Positions 8,313 through 16,011 of a stretch of DNA of 36,398 nt are shown here, one piece after another. The notes beneath the pieces were generated by a model that saw only the letters and a program-made list of their open reading frames with translations, was not told the DNA's origin and searched no databases. Numbering within the stretch: the first letter of the stretch is position 1; every line of letters starts with the position of its first letter. The stretch covers positions 1 to 36,398 of the forward strand of contig CAZJKW010000005.1 of the NCBI GenBank assembly GCA_964546835.1, read 5' to 3'. The stretch is from JAHCHL01 sp964546835 (lineage in GTDB: Bacteria > Armatimonadota > Fimbriimonadia > Fimbriimonadales > ATM1). A program made the position numbers and the translations under genes.

Positions 8313-9791
8313 GTGAAAAAGTTAATCTGGGCCCTGGTTGGCATTTCAGCCACTCTCTTTCTTTACGCTTCAGCCTATTGCTTAAGCACCGACTCATTTA
8401 CTTTCAAAAACAATACCGGCAAGGATGTTGATGACCTTCATGTTGAATGGACTAAAGCAGTTGATTTAGATTCCAACGATAAATTCAAGAAGTCATCCGG
8501 AAGCGGGAGCAGCCGCGCTGACTTTTCTAAAGGAACCGTTAAAGACGGCGATACTTGTGAAGTCAAAGTATCTTACGACGGTACCGACCCTGAAATTAAA
8601 AAATGGTACTGGACCATTGGCGGCAAGAAAGTTCGCGATGAAAAAGTATCGGATGTCGTTGCACTTGCAACCGACGATATGAACGGAATGACCGTCCTTG
8701 AAATGATTACTGAATCCGGAAAAATCACGGCGTACTTGCCGGATACGATTTGGAAAGGAGCAACGATTCAAGGCACAGTTATCGCAACTCCCAATGGCAC
8801 GCCAGGAAGCGAAGCAAAATTGCATGGAATGGTTATGCAAGTCGGTGACAAAAAACTTTCTGGAATGAACGGAAGTTTTGTTGCAACAATTGCAGGCACG
8901 GGAGGCTTAATCTCGTTACTTGGTAGTGGTGGAAGTCCTATTTGTTCAACACCGATTCCTATCGGAAACACGCCTTCACTGCCGTTGCCGGATCCGGGTT
9001 CGGAACCGTTCCCATCTCCGCCTTTGGCCCAAAGCGGGAAACCCATAGAACTTCCCGGAAACTTCGACCCATCGAAACCCATCAACTGCAACATCAATGG
9101 CAAACCTGCATCAGTGCTTACAGCTTCACCTGCCGGTGCTGTCGTAATGCCATCCGAAAAATGTGTTGGTGCAATGGAAATTTCAATTTCAAACGGAAAC
9201 AAGACCGGAGTCGTAAAGGGTTGTGCAGTGGACGTTTCTTTGCGAGCCACAAAAACCAATCTTCTTTCGGGCGAAAAAATTAACATCCAAGTAGAAGTTG
9301 GACCCTTTGAAAATGTTGCGGATAGTCAGTTTCCATGCAGATTGACCATTGAAAATAACTCACCGGCAAATTTGCGCTTAGAAGGAGCGCAAAACAATCG
9401 GATTGAAATTGAAATCCGACCGATGCAATTGACCGGAAATCACTTTCAAATCACGTTGAATGGTACCGGCCTAACGCCGGGTGCATTCGAAATCAACGCC
9501 AACTTGTCGCCTGCCTCTTGTGGGGCAGAAACGCATGTTTTCGGTATTGACAAACTAAACAAAGGAAAAGACAACAAAGGTTTTTATGTTGAATGGCGAG
9601 AAGATTGCCATCAAGGTAATTGTCACAAAAGAAAAAATCACGCGGGCGACCATGCTTATTCTTGGAAAAAGTGTGGAACTCATGCCAGCAAAGATCATAA
9701 AGATTACTACACCACAGAAGCAGACCGAGATGCTGCTTATGAAAAACTTGAAAAAGATCGAGCCGTAAGAAAAGCAACGAACGGGTTCTGA
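8313..9791 (+). CDS. Exported protein with Cys/His-rich C-terminal tail (third gene of cassette)
   Basis: The 492-residue product starts at GTG with a signal peptide (MKKLIWALVGISATLFLYASAYC). Residues 25-125 look like a small beta domain (FTFKNNTGKDVDDLHVEW). Further beta-rich stretches are joined by a Pro/Ser-rich linker around 215-245 (PLPDPGSEPFPSPPLAQSG). Several paired cysteines between 205 and 405 suggest disulfides. The tail from about 427 is rich in Cys and His (DCHQGNCHKRKNHAGDHAYSW, then KKCGTH), a C-x4-C-x4-H-x2-G-x-H-like arrangement that could bind zinc. No catalytic motif is recognisable. It is probably secreted, a possible ligand or substrate for the neighbouring VWA protein; that link rests only on gene order. 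A hairpin terminator follows. Confidence 0.75.
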   Translation: MKKLIWALVGISATLFLYASAYCLSTDSFTFKNNTGKDVDDLHVEWTKAVDLDSNDKFKKSSGSGSSRADFSKGTVKDGDTCEVKVSYDGTDPEIKKWYWTIGGKKVRDEKVSDVVALATDDMNGMTVLEMITESGKITAYLPDTIWKGATIQGTVIATPNGTPGSEAKLHGMVMQVGDKKLSGMNGSFVATIAGTGGLISLLGSGGSPICSTPIPIGNTPSLPLPDPGSEPFPSPPLAQSGKPIELPGNFDPSKPINCNINGKPASVLTASPAGAVVMPSEKCVGAMEISISNGNKTGVVKGCAVDVSLRATKTNLLSGEKINIQVEVGPFENVADSQFPCRLTIENNSPANLRLEGAQNNRIEIEIRPMQLTGNHFQITLNGTGLTPGAFEINANLSPASCGAETHVFGIDKLNKGKDNKGFYVEWREDCHQGNCHKRKNHAGDHAYSWKKCGTHASKDHKDYYTTEADRDAAYEKLEKDRAVRKATNGF

Positions 9792-9800
9792 TTGAACGGA

Positions 9801-9839
9801 GTGCCTGTGTCACATTGTTGATACAGGCACTTACTTTTA
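9801..9839. terminator. Hairpin terminator between the cassette and feoB
   Basis: GTGCCTGTGTCA and TGATACAGGCAC form a 12-bp stem with one mismatch around a 6-nt loop at 9801-9830. In the plus direction a T-rich run (TTACTTTTA) follows, overlapping the feoB stop codon. It suits termination of the 8313 gene and could also act weakly on the minus strand. Confidence 0.75.
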
Positions 9840-11987
9840 CCCAAATTGTTTTGAAATAACATTTACAAAAACTGCACCAAGCCATGCAAGCATGGTCATA
9901 TACACAAACATAAACAACGGCCACTTCCAAGTACCTGTTTCACGTTTTACCGTAGCCAGGGTTGCCATACACTGTGCACAAAGTGCAAAGAAAACCATAA
10001 GTCCAACTGCCGTCCAGGGTGTAAACAGAGGTTTGCCGTCGGGCCATTTAGCACTTTCCAGCGCATTTCTCAAGTCAATCGAGGCTTCGTCTTGTTCGTT
10101 CCCCAGACTAAAAATGATTCCCATCGAAGGCACTACGACTTCTCTTGCAGGGAACGCCGCCAAAATACTCGTACTAATTCTCCAATCAAAACCTGCCGGT
10201 ACAAAGACCGGTTCAATAAATTTTCCAAAACGACCCAAATATGAACTTTCAGTTTGACGTTGAATAATGTAATTGTTCAAACTTATCAAGTTCCTTTTTT
10301 CAATTTCCATTTGTTGGTATTCATTTGTGTAATTGAGTTCATCGGAATTTGAACGTGGGAAATATAGCAAAGCCCAAATCAAAATACTCATTAACACGAT
10401 CATCTTTCCCGCTACGCTAACAAAAACTTTGCCGCGAAAATAAACGGCTAACCAAACATCACGCCACTTTGGCCATTGATATGCAGGTAATTCCAATAAA
10501 AACGGGATTTTCTTACCACGAATGATTTTAGTATTAATAATCAATACAATTGGAATCGCAACCAGCAATCCCAAAAAGTGCATTGCAAACAAGGTGAATC
10601 CAGCCCATGCAGATCCAAACCGCGGCTGAATAAATGCACCGATCAGCAAAACATAAACCGGTAGCCTTGCGCTACAAGACATTAGCGGAGCAACGAGAAT
10701 AGTTGCAAGCCTTGACTTTGCATCCGGCATGACCCTTGCTGCCATGATTCCAGGTATGGCGCATGCGAAACTCGCCAGTAACGGAATAAACGCTCGACCG
10801 TTAAGCCCGCACCAACCAAGTAGTTTATCCATAAGGAAGGCCGCTCTTGCAAGATATCCCGACCCTTCGAGAATTGCAATAAACAGGAAGAGAATTAGGA
10901 TTTGAGGTAAGAAAACCAACATTGACGCCAAGCCCGAAATCAGACCGTCAACAATCGCAGATTGAATTACAGGATAATTATCTAAATATGGAGATACCTT
11001 TTGCGCAGTAATGGAAAACAGATTTTCAATTTGGTCCATCAGTGGTCCGGAAAATGTGTAAATTGATTGGAACACAATATACATAACGGTCATAAAAATT
11101 ACTAAACCAAAAATTCTATGCGTGAGCACGAAATCAATTTTGTCCGAAACGGATTTCTTCCTTCCCTCCGCATTTTGCACTAACTTGGCTACATTTGAAG
11201 CCCATTCGAAACGCCATTTTGAGGACGGCTTATCATCGGTGATTCCCTCTTTTCGTATTGAATCATGCAATTCTACAAACAACTCTGAAATTTCTCGATA
11301 CTCACGGATGTCATTCATTAGATCGCTGCACCCGCGAATCAGAGCACTCCTAAGAACTGACCTTTCATAATCAAACCCCGAACGTGAAAGTCTCTCTTTT
11401 AACAAATCAACTTTTTCTTCAAGCAGTTTGTCTCCGCGAACATCTACTCTTATAGGAAAACGATTCGTCAATTGCTCAAAAATGGCTTCACATAACTCAG
11501 TTTTTCCGAAATTCTTGTGAGCCACGACTTTTACAACTGGCACACCAATTTCACTTCTGAGTTTGTCAATATCTATGGAGACTCCTTTTCCCTTTGCAAC
11601 GTCTGTCATTGTAAGTGCTATGACCGTTGGAATTTGAAATTCGGCTATTTGTGTTAACAAAAACAAATTCCGTTCAAGATTCGTCGCATCTAACACATAA
11701 ACTAAAACGTCTGGTCTCCTTTCGTTCTGTTGTGAACCTAATAAAACGTCAACTGCAACTTTTTCGTCCTCGGAAACTGCGCTCGTGCTATACAAGCCAG
11801 GCAAATCTACCAAGTCTGCCTTTAAGTCTTTGTGACTTATTTTTCCTTTTACGGTTTCAACTGTTACGCCGGGATAATTACCCACTTTTTGAAACGCACC
11901 TGTTAAAGAATTAAATAATGTTGTTTTTCCAGCATTTGGATTCCCAATTAAAGCAACGAAAGGGGACTGCTGATTTGCTTCTGACAT
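9837..11987 (-). CDS. feoB: Ferrous iron transporter FeoB
   Basis: FeoB is a G-protein-coupled Fe(II) importer of the cytoplasmic membrane. The 716-residue product has an N-terminal GTPase domain with G1 GNPNAGKT (15-22), a switch region VGNYPGVTVE and G3 DLPG (61-64). A FeoB helical domain runs to about 260. The membrane part carries typical Gate and core segments (ACAIPGIMAARVMPDAKSRL, LVAPLMSCSARLPVYVLL) and ends with the CMATLATVKRETG region. The length is normal. The G4 guanine-specificity motif reads TMTD (126-129) instead of the usual NxxD. The start ATG overlaps the feoA stop by one base (TAATG), so the two genes are translationally coupled. Confidence 0.96.
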   Translation of the reverse strand: MSEANQQSPFVALIGNPNAGKTTLFNSLTGAFQKVGNYPGVTVETVKGKISHKDLKADLVDLPGLYSTSAVSEDEKVAVDVLLGSQQNERRPDVLVYVLDATNLERNLFLLTQIAEFQIPTVIALTMTDVAKGKGVSIDIDKLRSEIGVPVVKVVAHKNFGKTELCEAIFEQLTNRFPIRVDVRGDKLLEEKVDLLKERLSRSGFDYERSVLRSALIRGCSDLMNDIREYREISELFVELHDSIRKEGITDDKPSSKWRFEWASNVAKLVQNAEGRKKSVSDKIDFVLTHRIFGLVIFMTVMYIVFQSIYTFSGPLMDQIENLFSITAQKVSPYLDNYPVIQSAIVDGLISGLASMLVFLPQILILFLFIAILEGSGYLARAAFLMDKLLGWCGLNGRAFIPLLASFACAIPGIMAARVMPDAKSRLATILVAPLMSCSARLPVYVLLIGAFIQPRFGSAWAGFTLFAMHFLGLLVAIPIVLIINTKIIRGKKIPFLLELPAYQWPKWRDVWLAVYFRGKVFVSVAGKMIVLMSILIWALLYFPRSNSDELNYTNEYQQMEIEKRNLISLNNYIIQRQTESSYLGRFGKFIEPVFVPAGFDWRISTSILAAFPAREVVVPSMGIIFSLGNEQDEASIDLRNALESAKWPDGKPLFTPWTAVGLMVFFALCAQCMATLATVKRETGTWKWPLFMFVYMTMLAWLGAVFVNVISKQFG

Positions 11988-12238
11988 TACTCGACGTCTT
12001 CAATCACATCAATCAAAATTTCTTTTGATTCAGTTTTTCTCAAACACAGGCGATATCCTCTAAGTTCAATTTCTACTGGGTCGCCAAATGGTGCAACTTT
12101 GACTACTTTGAATTCAGTTCCGGCCGTAAGACCCATTTCAATCAATCGTTGCAGTTCCGGCACCGTCTCATCAATGAACTTGACTCGTGCTCTCATTCCT
12201 TTTTTGACTTCCGAAAACTGCTTTTCCATAGTTGCCAT
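11987..12238 (-). CDS. feoA: FeoA, small SH3-like partner of FeoB
   Basis: This 83-residue cytoplasmic protein has the FeoA pattern: KKGMRARVKFID, then LQRLIEMGLTAGTEFKVVKVAPFGDPVEIELRGYRLCLRK, here read as short blocks of the SH3-like fold. FeoA is needed for full FeoB activity and probably binds its cytoplasmic domain. It is first in a feoAB operon with one-base overlap; no feoC is present. ATG at 12238 is used here, with ATG at 12229 an alternative; neither has a clear Shine-Dalgarno sequence. I see no convincing Fur box in the 56 bp before the divergent protease gene, so iron regulation is expected from the family but not shown. Confidence 0.93.
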   Translation of the reverse strand: MATMEKQFSEVKKGMRARVKFIDETVPELQRLIEMGLTAGTEFKVVKVAPFGDPVEIELRGYRLCLRKTESKEILIDVIEDVE

Positions 12239-12294
12239 TGCTACGCAAGAATCCTACCCAAGAACGGGATATTTATGCATGCTAAGGATTTTGA

Positions 12295-13752
12295 GTGATC
12301 CGCTACTGCGTCTTATTTTGCTTAGAAGCAGTCATTATGGTGATGGCTCGAACCTTTTTTTGCTTGTTGGGATTGACCACGTTGTTGGCAGGATGCACCC
12401 AAGTTTCAATAAACGGGGAGTTAAAACCCTCAAGAATTTATGAATTCGGAAAGCCGGCGACAATCTTGATTCAGACGGATTACCGGGCAGAAGTACAGGT
12501 TCCTGAGGTTATCTTAAACCAATACGAGATGCAAATGTTGGGGGAAAGGGCGGCTTCAGCGATTGAACAAGGAAACCTGCCGAATGACCAAACGATTGTG
12601 ACCCGTGAAATTGCCAAAGAGATGCTTAACAATTGGCGCAAGTACCTAATACCGGGCTCTAACATGCGCCCAATCTTGGCGACGATGAGTGGCGTTGGGT
12701 CCGGTTTTTTTGTAACTTCAGAGGGACATGTGGTGACCAATGCCCATGTTGTCGTTCCGATTGATGCCGAATTGAGACAAGGGTTGGTTAACAATGCTTT
12801 AGACCAACTGATTCAAGAGGATGTCAAAGAGTTTGCCGGGGCTATGGGTACTGCCGCAACACCTGAAATGATCGAACAACTAAAAAAAGTTGCCGTTGAA
12901 TTTTACGTCGAAAACATGAAACTTGGAGAATTAGAAAGAAGAATCCAAGTGATTTATGGTGCCGGATCGAAAGGGACTGAACCAAAAGTTTTGGATGCAG
13001 AAATTGTCGAAAAGGGAACCGGCACTCCGATTCCCGGAAAAGACGTGGCTTTGTTAAAAGTTTCAGGCTCAAATTTTCTATCACTTCCAATTGGAGAAGA
13101 TGAAAATTTGAAAACCGGGGATAGAATGTTGGTCGTCGGATTCCCTGCCGCTGCAACCTTTATGCCTGAATTCAAAGCAGAAAGCATCACAGAAAGCACC
13201 TTAACGACTGGGGTCCTAAGCAGAAAAGTCAAAATGAAAGACGGTTGGGAAGTATTGCAAACGGATGCAGCGGTTAGCGGTGGGAACAGTGGAGGTCCTG
13301 CCTTTAACGAAAAAGGTGAAGTCATTGGAATTGCAACATTCGTTTCCATAGATCCAGAAACAGGCAAACCCGTTGAAGGGCTCCACTTTGTAGTGCCTTC
13401 AAAAATTGTTTTGGAAAAACTTAAAGAAGCGGGAGTAGAACCCAAGTTTGACGAGATCGCAAAACTATATCGGACTGCCATTGCAAAAATGGAGCAAAAC
13501 TACTTCAAACCGGCAATAAAGGACTTAGAGCAGTTAAAGAAAACGGTCGACAATTCAGGTTGGATCGATGAACAAATTGCTACTTGCGAAAAAGCAATTT
13601 CTGAAGGAAAAGACGAATCAGTGAAGGCAAATCTGTTTATTTACATCGGCATAGGCGTGTGTTTAGTTGTTTTTGCAATTCTGATTTGGCGAAATGCGGC
13701 CCGAAACCGGGCAAGTTCGGCACTGACTGGTTCAAATGACTTGAACCCTTAA
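12295..13752 (+). CDS. HtrA-like trypsin-fold serine protease with lipobox and C-terminal membrane helix
   Basis: The 485-residue product carries an S1C-type catalytic triad: His151 in VTNAHVV, Asp250 in GKDVALLKV and Ser332 in GGNSGGPAF. His to Asp is about 100 residues apart, against about 30 in DegP, because of a helical insertion at roughly 157-245. No PDZ domain follows. Instead there is a helical, TPR-like stretch (AIAKMEQNYFKPAIKDLEQL) and a transmembrane helix at about 447-467 with a basic cytoplasmic tail. GTG at 12295 has AAGGA 6 nt upstream. ATG at 12337 would give a cleaner lipoprotein signal (MVMARTFFCLLG, lipobox LLAGC). Likely a periplasmic protease tethered at both ends; substrates unknown. 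It overlaps the convergent gene by 4 bp. Confidence 0.88.
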   Translation: MIRYCVLFCLEAVIMVMARTFFCLLGLTTLLAGCTQVSINGELKPSRIYEFGKPATILIQTDYRAEVQVPEVILNQYEMQMLGERAASAIEQGNLPNDQTIVTREIAKEMLNNWRKYLIPGSNMRPILATMSGVGSGFFVTSEGHVVTNAHVVVPIDAELRQGLVNNALDQLIQEDVKEFAGAMGTAATPEMIEQLKKVAVEFYVENMKLGELERRIQVIYGAGSKGTEPKVLDAEIVEKGTGTPIPGKDVALLKVSGSNFLSLPIGEDENLKTGDRMLVVGFPAAATFMPEFKAESITESTLTTGVLSRKVKMKDGWEVLQTDAAVSGGNSGGPAFNEKGEVIGIATFVSIDPETGKPVEGLHFVVPSKIVLEKLKEAGVEPKFDEIAKLYRTAIAKMEQNYFKPAIKDLEQLKKTVDNSGWIDEQIATCEKAISEGKDESVKANLFIYIGIGVCLVVFAILIWRNAARNRASSALTGSNDLNP

Positions 13753-14453
13753 GGAAACTCTTTTCGAGTAAAAACTGCTAAAACCCGGCTATCGATTGTA
13801 AAGTCGGCAATTGTCAGCTTAGATTCAAAACTTGTGTTAAATGTGGTTCCTGTCACCAATCGGTCAGGCTTATCCTTTCCTTGGAACAATGCTTCGAATC
13901 GAATTAAAATGAACTTGTCAGCATGAAACCACCGAGTCAACGTCACCGAGCCTTGCTTATCTGCGCGTTCGGTTTTAGTTACAATTTTTCTCGTTTTCTT
14001 GTCGCCTAAATCTTCGAACTTATCCAAGGTAAGGATCATTGGAGGTTTTGAAAAAAACTGTGTTTCGTATGGGTTTTCGATTGCAAAATGAAAATATCCG
14101 TCTTCAATGTTTGAAACGTCAATGGGTGCAAATTTTGCATCAAAAAATCGGTTCTTCCCTTCTTTTAACATGTAAGTGCGGTTCGTGTACATAACAGCCC
14201 AATTCATATTTCCGTCGTAGCCATATTCCGCAACCGGTACACCGGTTTGTTTAATGGTCAGTCTAAACTTATTAGTTGAAATTTTCCGATCAACAACGAC
14301 CGTGGAAGTGTCACCATCTCCTCCTAACCCCGACAGTAGCAAGGATTCTTTGTAATCGGTGAGTTCTCTGTATGCGCCATGAACTGCCTTATCAATGTCA
14401 TTGGCAGTTAAAGGAGTTTGCAGGGCAACCGTAGCGAGAAGGGTGCTAATCAT
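13749..14453 (-). CDS. Exported LolA-like / DUF2092-like protein
   Basis: The 234-residue product has a short hydrophobic N-terminus (MISTLLATVALQTPLTA) that is probably a signal peptide. A single beta-rich domain follows, opening with a helix (HGAYRELTDYKESLLL) and then repeated amphipathic strands (KFRLTIKQTGVPVAEYGYDG, WAVMYTNRTYML). This resembles the LolA/LppX unclosed-barrel fold and the DUF2092 group that carry lipid moieties across the periplasm. The assignment is by overall pattern only. A perfect TATAAT on the minus strand (14468-14463) lies 9 nt before the ATG, so the leader is nearly absent. The gene is divergent from the ABM-fold gene at 14492 and overlaps the convergent protease gene by 4 bp. 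Confidence 0.65.
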   Translation of the reverse strand: MISTLLATVALQTPLTANDIDKAVHGAYRELTDYKESLLLSGLGGDGDTSTVVVDRKISTNKFRLTIKQTGVPVAEYGYDGNMNWAVMYTNRTYMLKEGKNRFFDAKFAPIDVSNIEDGYFHFAIENPYETQFFSKPPMILTLDKFEDLGDKKTRKIVTKTERADKQGSVTLTRWFHADKFILIRFEALFQGKDKPDRLVTGTTFNTSFESKLTIADFTIDSRVLAVFTRKEFP

Positions 14454-14462
14454 CTGTTCTTA

Positions 14463-14486
14463 ATTATACAGTCAATCGGCCATAAT
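14463..14486. promoter_or_regulatory. Back-to-back -10 boxes of a divergent promoter
   Basis: TATAAT on the minus strand (14468-14463) faces the LolA-like gene, and CATAAT on the plus strand (14481-14486) faces the gene at 14492. Only 12 bp separate them, so the two polymerase footprints must overlap. Both imply leaders of a few bases at most. Confidence 0.5.
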
Positions 14487-14491
14487 CAGAC

Positions 14492-15064
14492 ATGCCAGAA
14501 GTTCTTGTCGTTACCAAAGCAACCATACCTTCCGTCGAACCTGAGCGAATCGAAGGATTGTATGAAGCGGCAGTCAACATCCTGAAGAATATTGATGGGT
14601 TTTATTCGATGTCCGGGTGGATGTCGGACCACAGCGAAAACGATTATCTAATCATCGCTCATTTTGCGTCTGAAGAAGCCGCGGAATCGGGCGCAAATGC
14701 GCTCCTCGAAGCTGATGTTTTACTAAGAGTGGTTGAATTGGTTGCAACTCCAATTGATTCAAATCGGATTCGAATTCTTGCTTCAGGTGGAATCAAATTT
14801 GATGAAATCGGTCGTCATGGACTGTTGAGTTATAGTCTTAGAACCGCAGATCCGGGCATGGGACCGGCTACGGTGCTGGAATTATCCGATGTATTAAAAA
14901 ACCTCAATGCAATTGACGGATTTCTTGGATGGGCAAGTGGATGTTATGTTTCAAATGAAGAAGAAATTGCGGGTTTCGCCTATTGGAAAACCCGGCAAGC
15001 ATTTTCAGAATCTTTGCCGAATGTCATTTTATACAAAGTTTTACTTTACGAAAGAGTTTTTTGA
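14492..15064 (+). CDS. Protein with two tandem ABM-like (dimeric alpha+beta barrel) domains
   Basis: The 190-residue product looks like a head-to-tail duplication of the antibiotic-biosynthesis-monooxygenase-like fold. Half one (about 1-90) has EVLVVTKATI, a helix, IDGFYSMSGWMS and NDYLIIAHFASEEAA. Half two (about 105-190) has LLSYSLRTAD, a helix, IDGFLGWASGCYV and EIAGFAYWKTRQAF. Such folds include small monooxygenases, haem-degrading enzymes and stress proteins; no haem or substrate residue can be named here. It is probably cytoplasmic. CATAAT spans -11 to -6 from the ATG, so it may be leaderless. The 3' end overlaps the convergent PPK2 gene by 19 bp. Confidence 0.6.
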   Translation: MPEVLVVTKATIPSVEPERIEGLYEAAVNILKNIDGFYSMSGWMSDHSENDYLIIAHFASEEAAESGANALLEADVLLRVVELVATPIDSNRIRILASGGIKFDEIGRHGLLSYSLRTADPGMGPATVLELSDVLKNLNAIDGFLGWASGCYVSNEEEIAGFAYWKTRQAFSESLPNVILYKVLLYERVF

Positions 15065-15862
15065 GAACGAAACTCTTTAAGTTCAAGTTTTGCTTTTTCT
15101 CCAACCAACTTCAGTTTTTCTTCCCATTCCTGCTTATATGGCTGCATACTTTGTACAATTGCTTCGGTGATTGCCAAGTTTCTATACCACTTTTTGTTTG
15201 CAGGAACAATGTACCATGGCGCATATTCAGTGTTACACCTCATGATTGCATCTTCATATGCTTTTGAATAATCTTCCCAATAACTCCTTTCCTTCCAATC
15301 GTCTACATTCAGTTTCCACGCTTTTTCTATTTCTTTTTCCCTGTCAAGCAATCGGACCTCTTGCTCTTCTTTTGAAATATGAAGAAAGAACTTTAGCAGG
15401 ATTGTATTGTTAACGGACAACAGTTTTTCGAATTCGTTGATTTGATCATAACGTTTGCTCCAAACCTGTTCGGGAACTAAATTCNNNNNNNNNNACCAAC
15501 ACATCTTCATAATGCGACCGGTTAAACATTCTAATTCCTCCCTTCTCCGGGGTTTCTTTGTGAACTCTCCATAAGAAATCGTGAGATAGTTCTTCGGGAG
15601 TTGGTACTTTAAAACTTGAAACTCTTAGACTTTGAGAATTAGCAGCCGTCAACAAATGTTTTATGCAGCCATCTTTGCCTGAAGTGTCTCGACCCTGAAA
15701 AACAATCAGTAACGAGTGAATACCTGCTCCATACAGTAAATCTTCGAGGTCATCGAATTCCTTGCAAAGCAATTCGGTTTGTCTTTTCGCTTCCTCTTTG
15801 GTCAGGCCGGAGTCATGATTTTCGTCAATACTCCGAAGGTCAACAACGCTCCCCGGATTCAT
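15046..15862 (-). CDS. Polyphosphate kinase 2 family (polyphosphate:nucleotide phosphotransferase), interrupted by an assembly gap
   Basis: PPK2 enzymes phosphorylate nucleotides with polyphosphate. Motifs are Walker A FQGRDTSGKDG, SFKVPTPEELSHDFLWRVHK, FNRSHYEDVL, then after the gap NLVPEQVWSKRYDQINEFE and the late helix DWKERSYWEDY with APWYIVPANKKWYRN. This is the PPK2_rel_1-type layout. Ten Ns at 15485-15494 break the frame: coding resumes shifted by two bases. Canonical relatives have about five residues between VL and NLVP, which would need 12 unknown bases rather than 10, so the gene is probably intact and the N-run a placeholder. ATG at 15862 is preferred; GTG at 15877 is an alternative. 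Expected length is about 272 residues. Confidence 0.88.
15485..15494. other. Ten-N assembly gap inside PPK2
   Basis: Ten consecutive Ns lie between the codons for EDVLV and NLVPE. Conservation of the PPK2 motif suggests that 12 bases (or another length of 3n) are missing. Confidence 0.95.
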
Positions 15863-15999
15863 TTTGAATGCAAACACCTTGCATTTCTACCCGACTCCAT
15901 TCATTGGCACGTTTCTTGAACCATCAAAGCTTCGGAACACTTCCTCCAATCCTCCAATAAATCGGCTCTCCCTTCCGGAGGGCCGAACTTGTTTATTGG

Positions 16000-16005
16000 T
16001 AGACT
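16000..16005 (+). promoter_or_regulatory. Putative -10 box TAGACT for leaderless gene 16012
   Basis: TAGACT occupies -12 to -7 from the ATG at 16012 and no Shine-Dalgarno sequence is present. The 150 bp upstream (15863-16011) hold no gene and no other signal I can support. Confidence 0.5.
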
Positions 16006-16011
16006 CTGAAG

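Noticed and set aside
12239..12294. Possible Fur box before feoA
   Set aside because: I looked for a GATAATGATAATCATTATC-like inverted repeat and found none with a convincing match.
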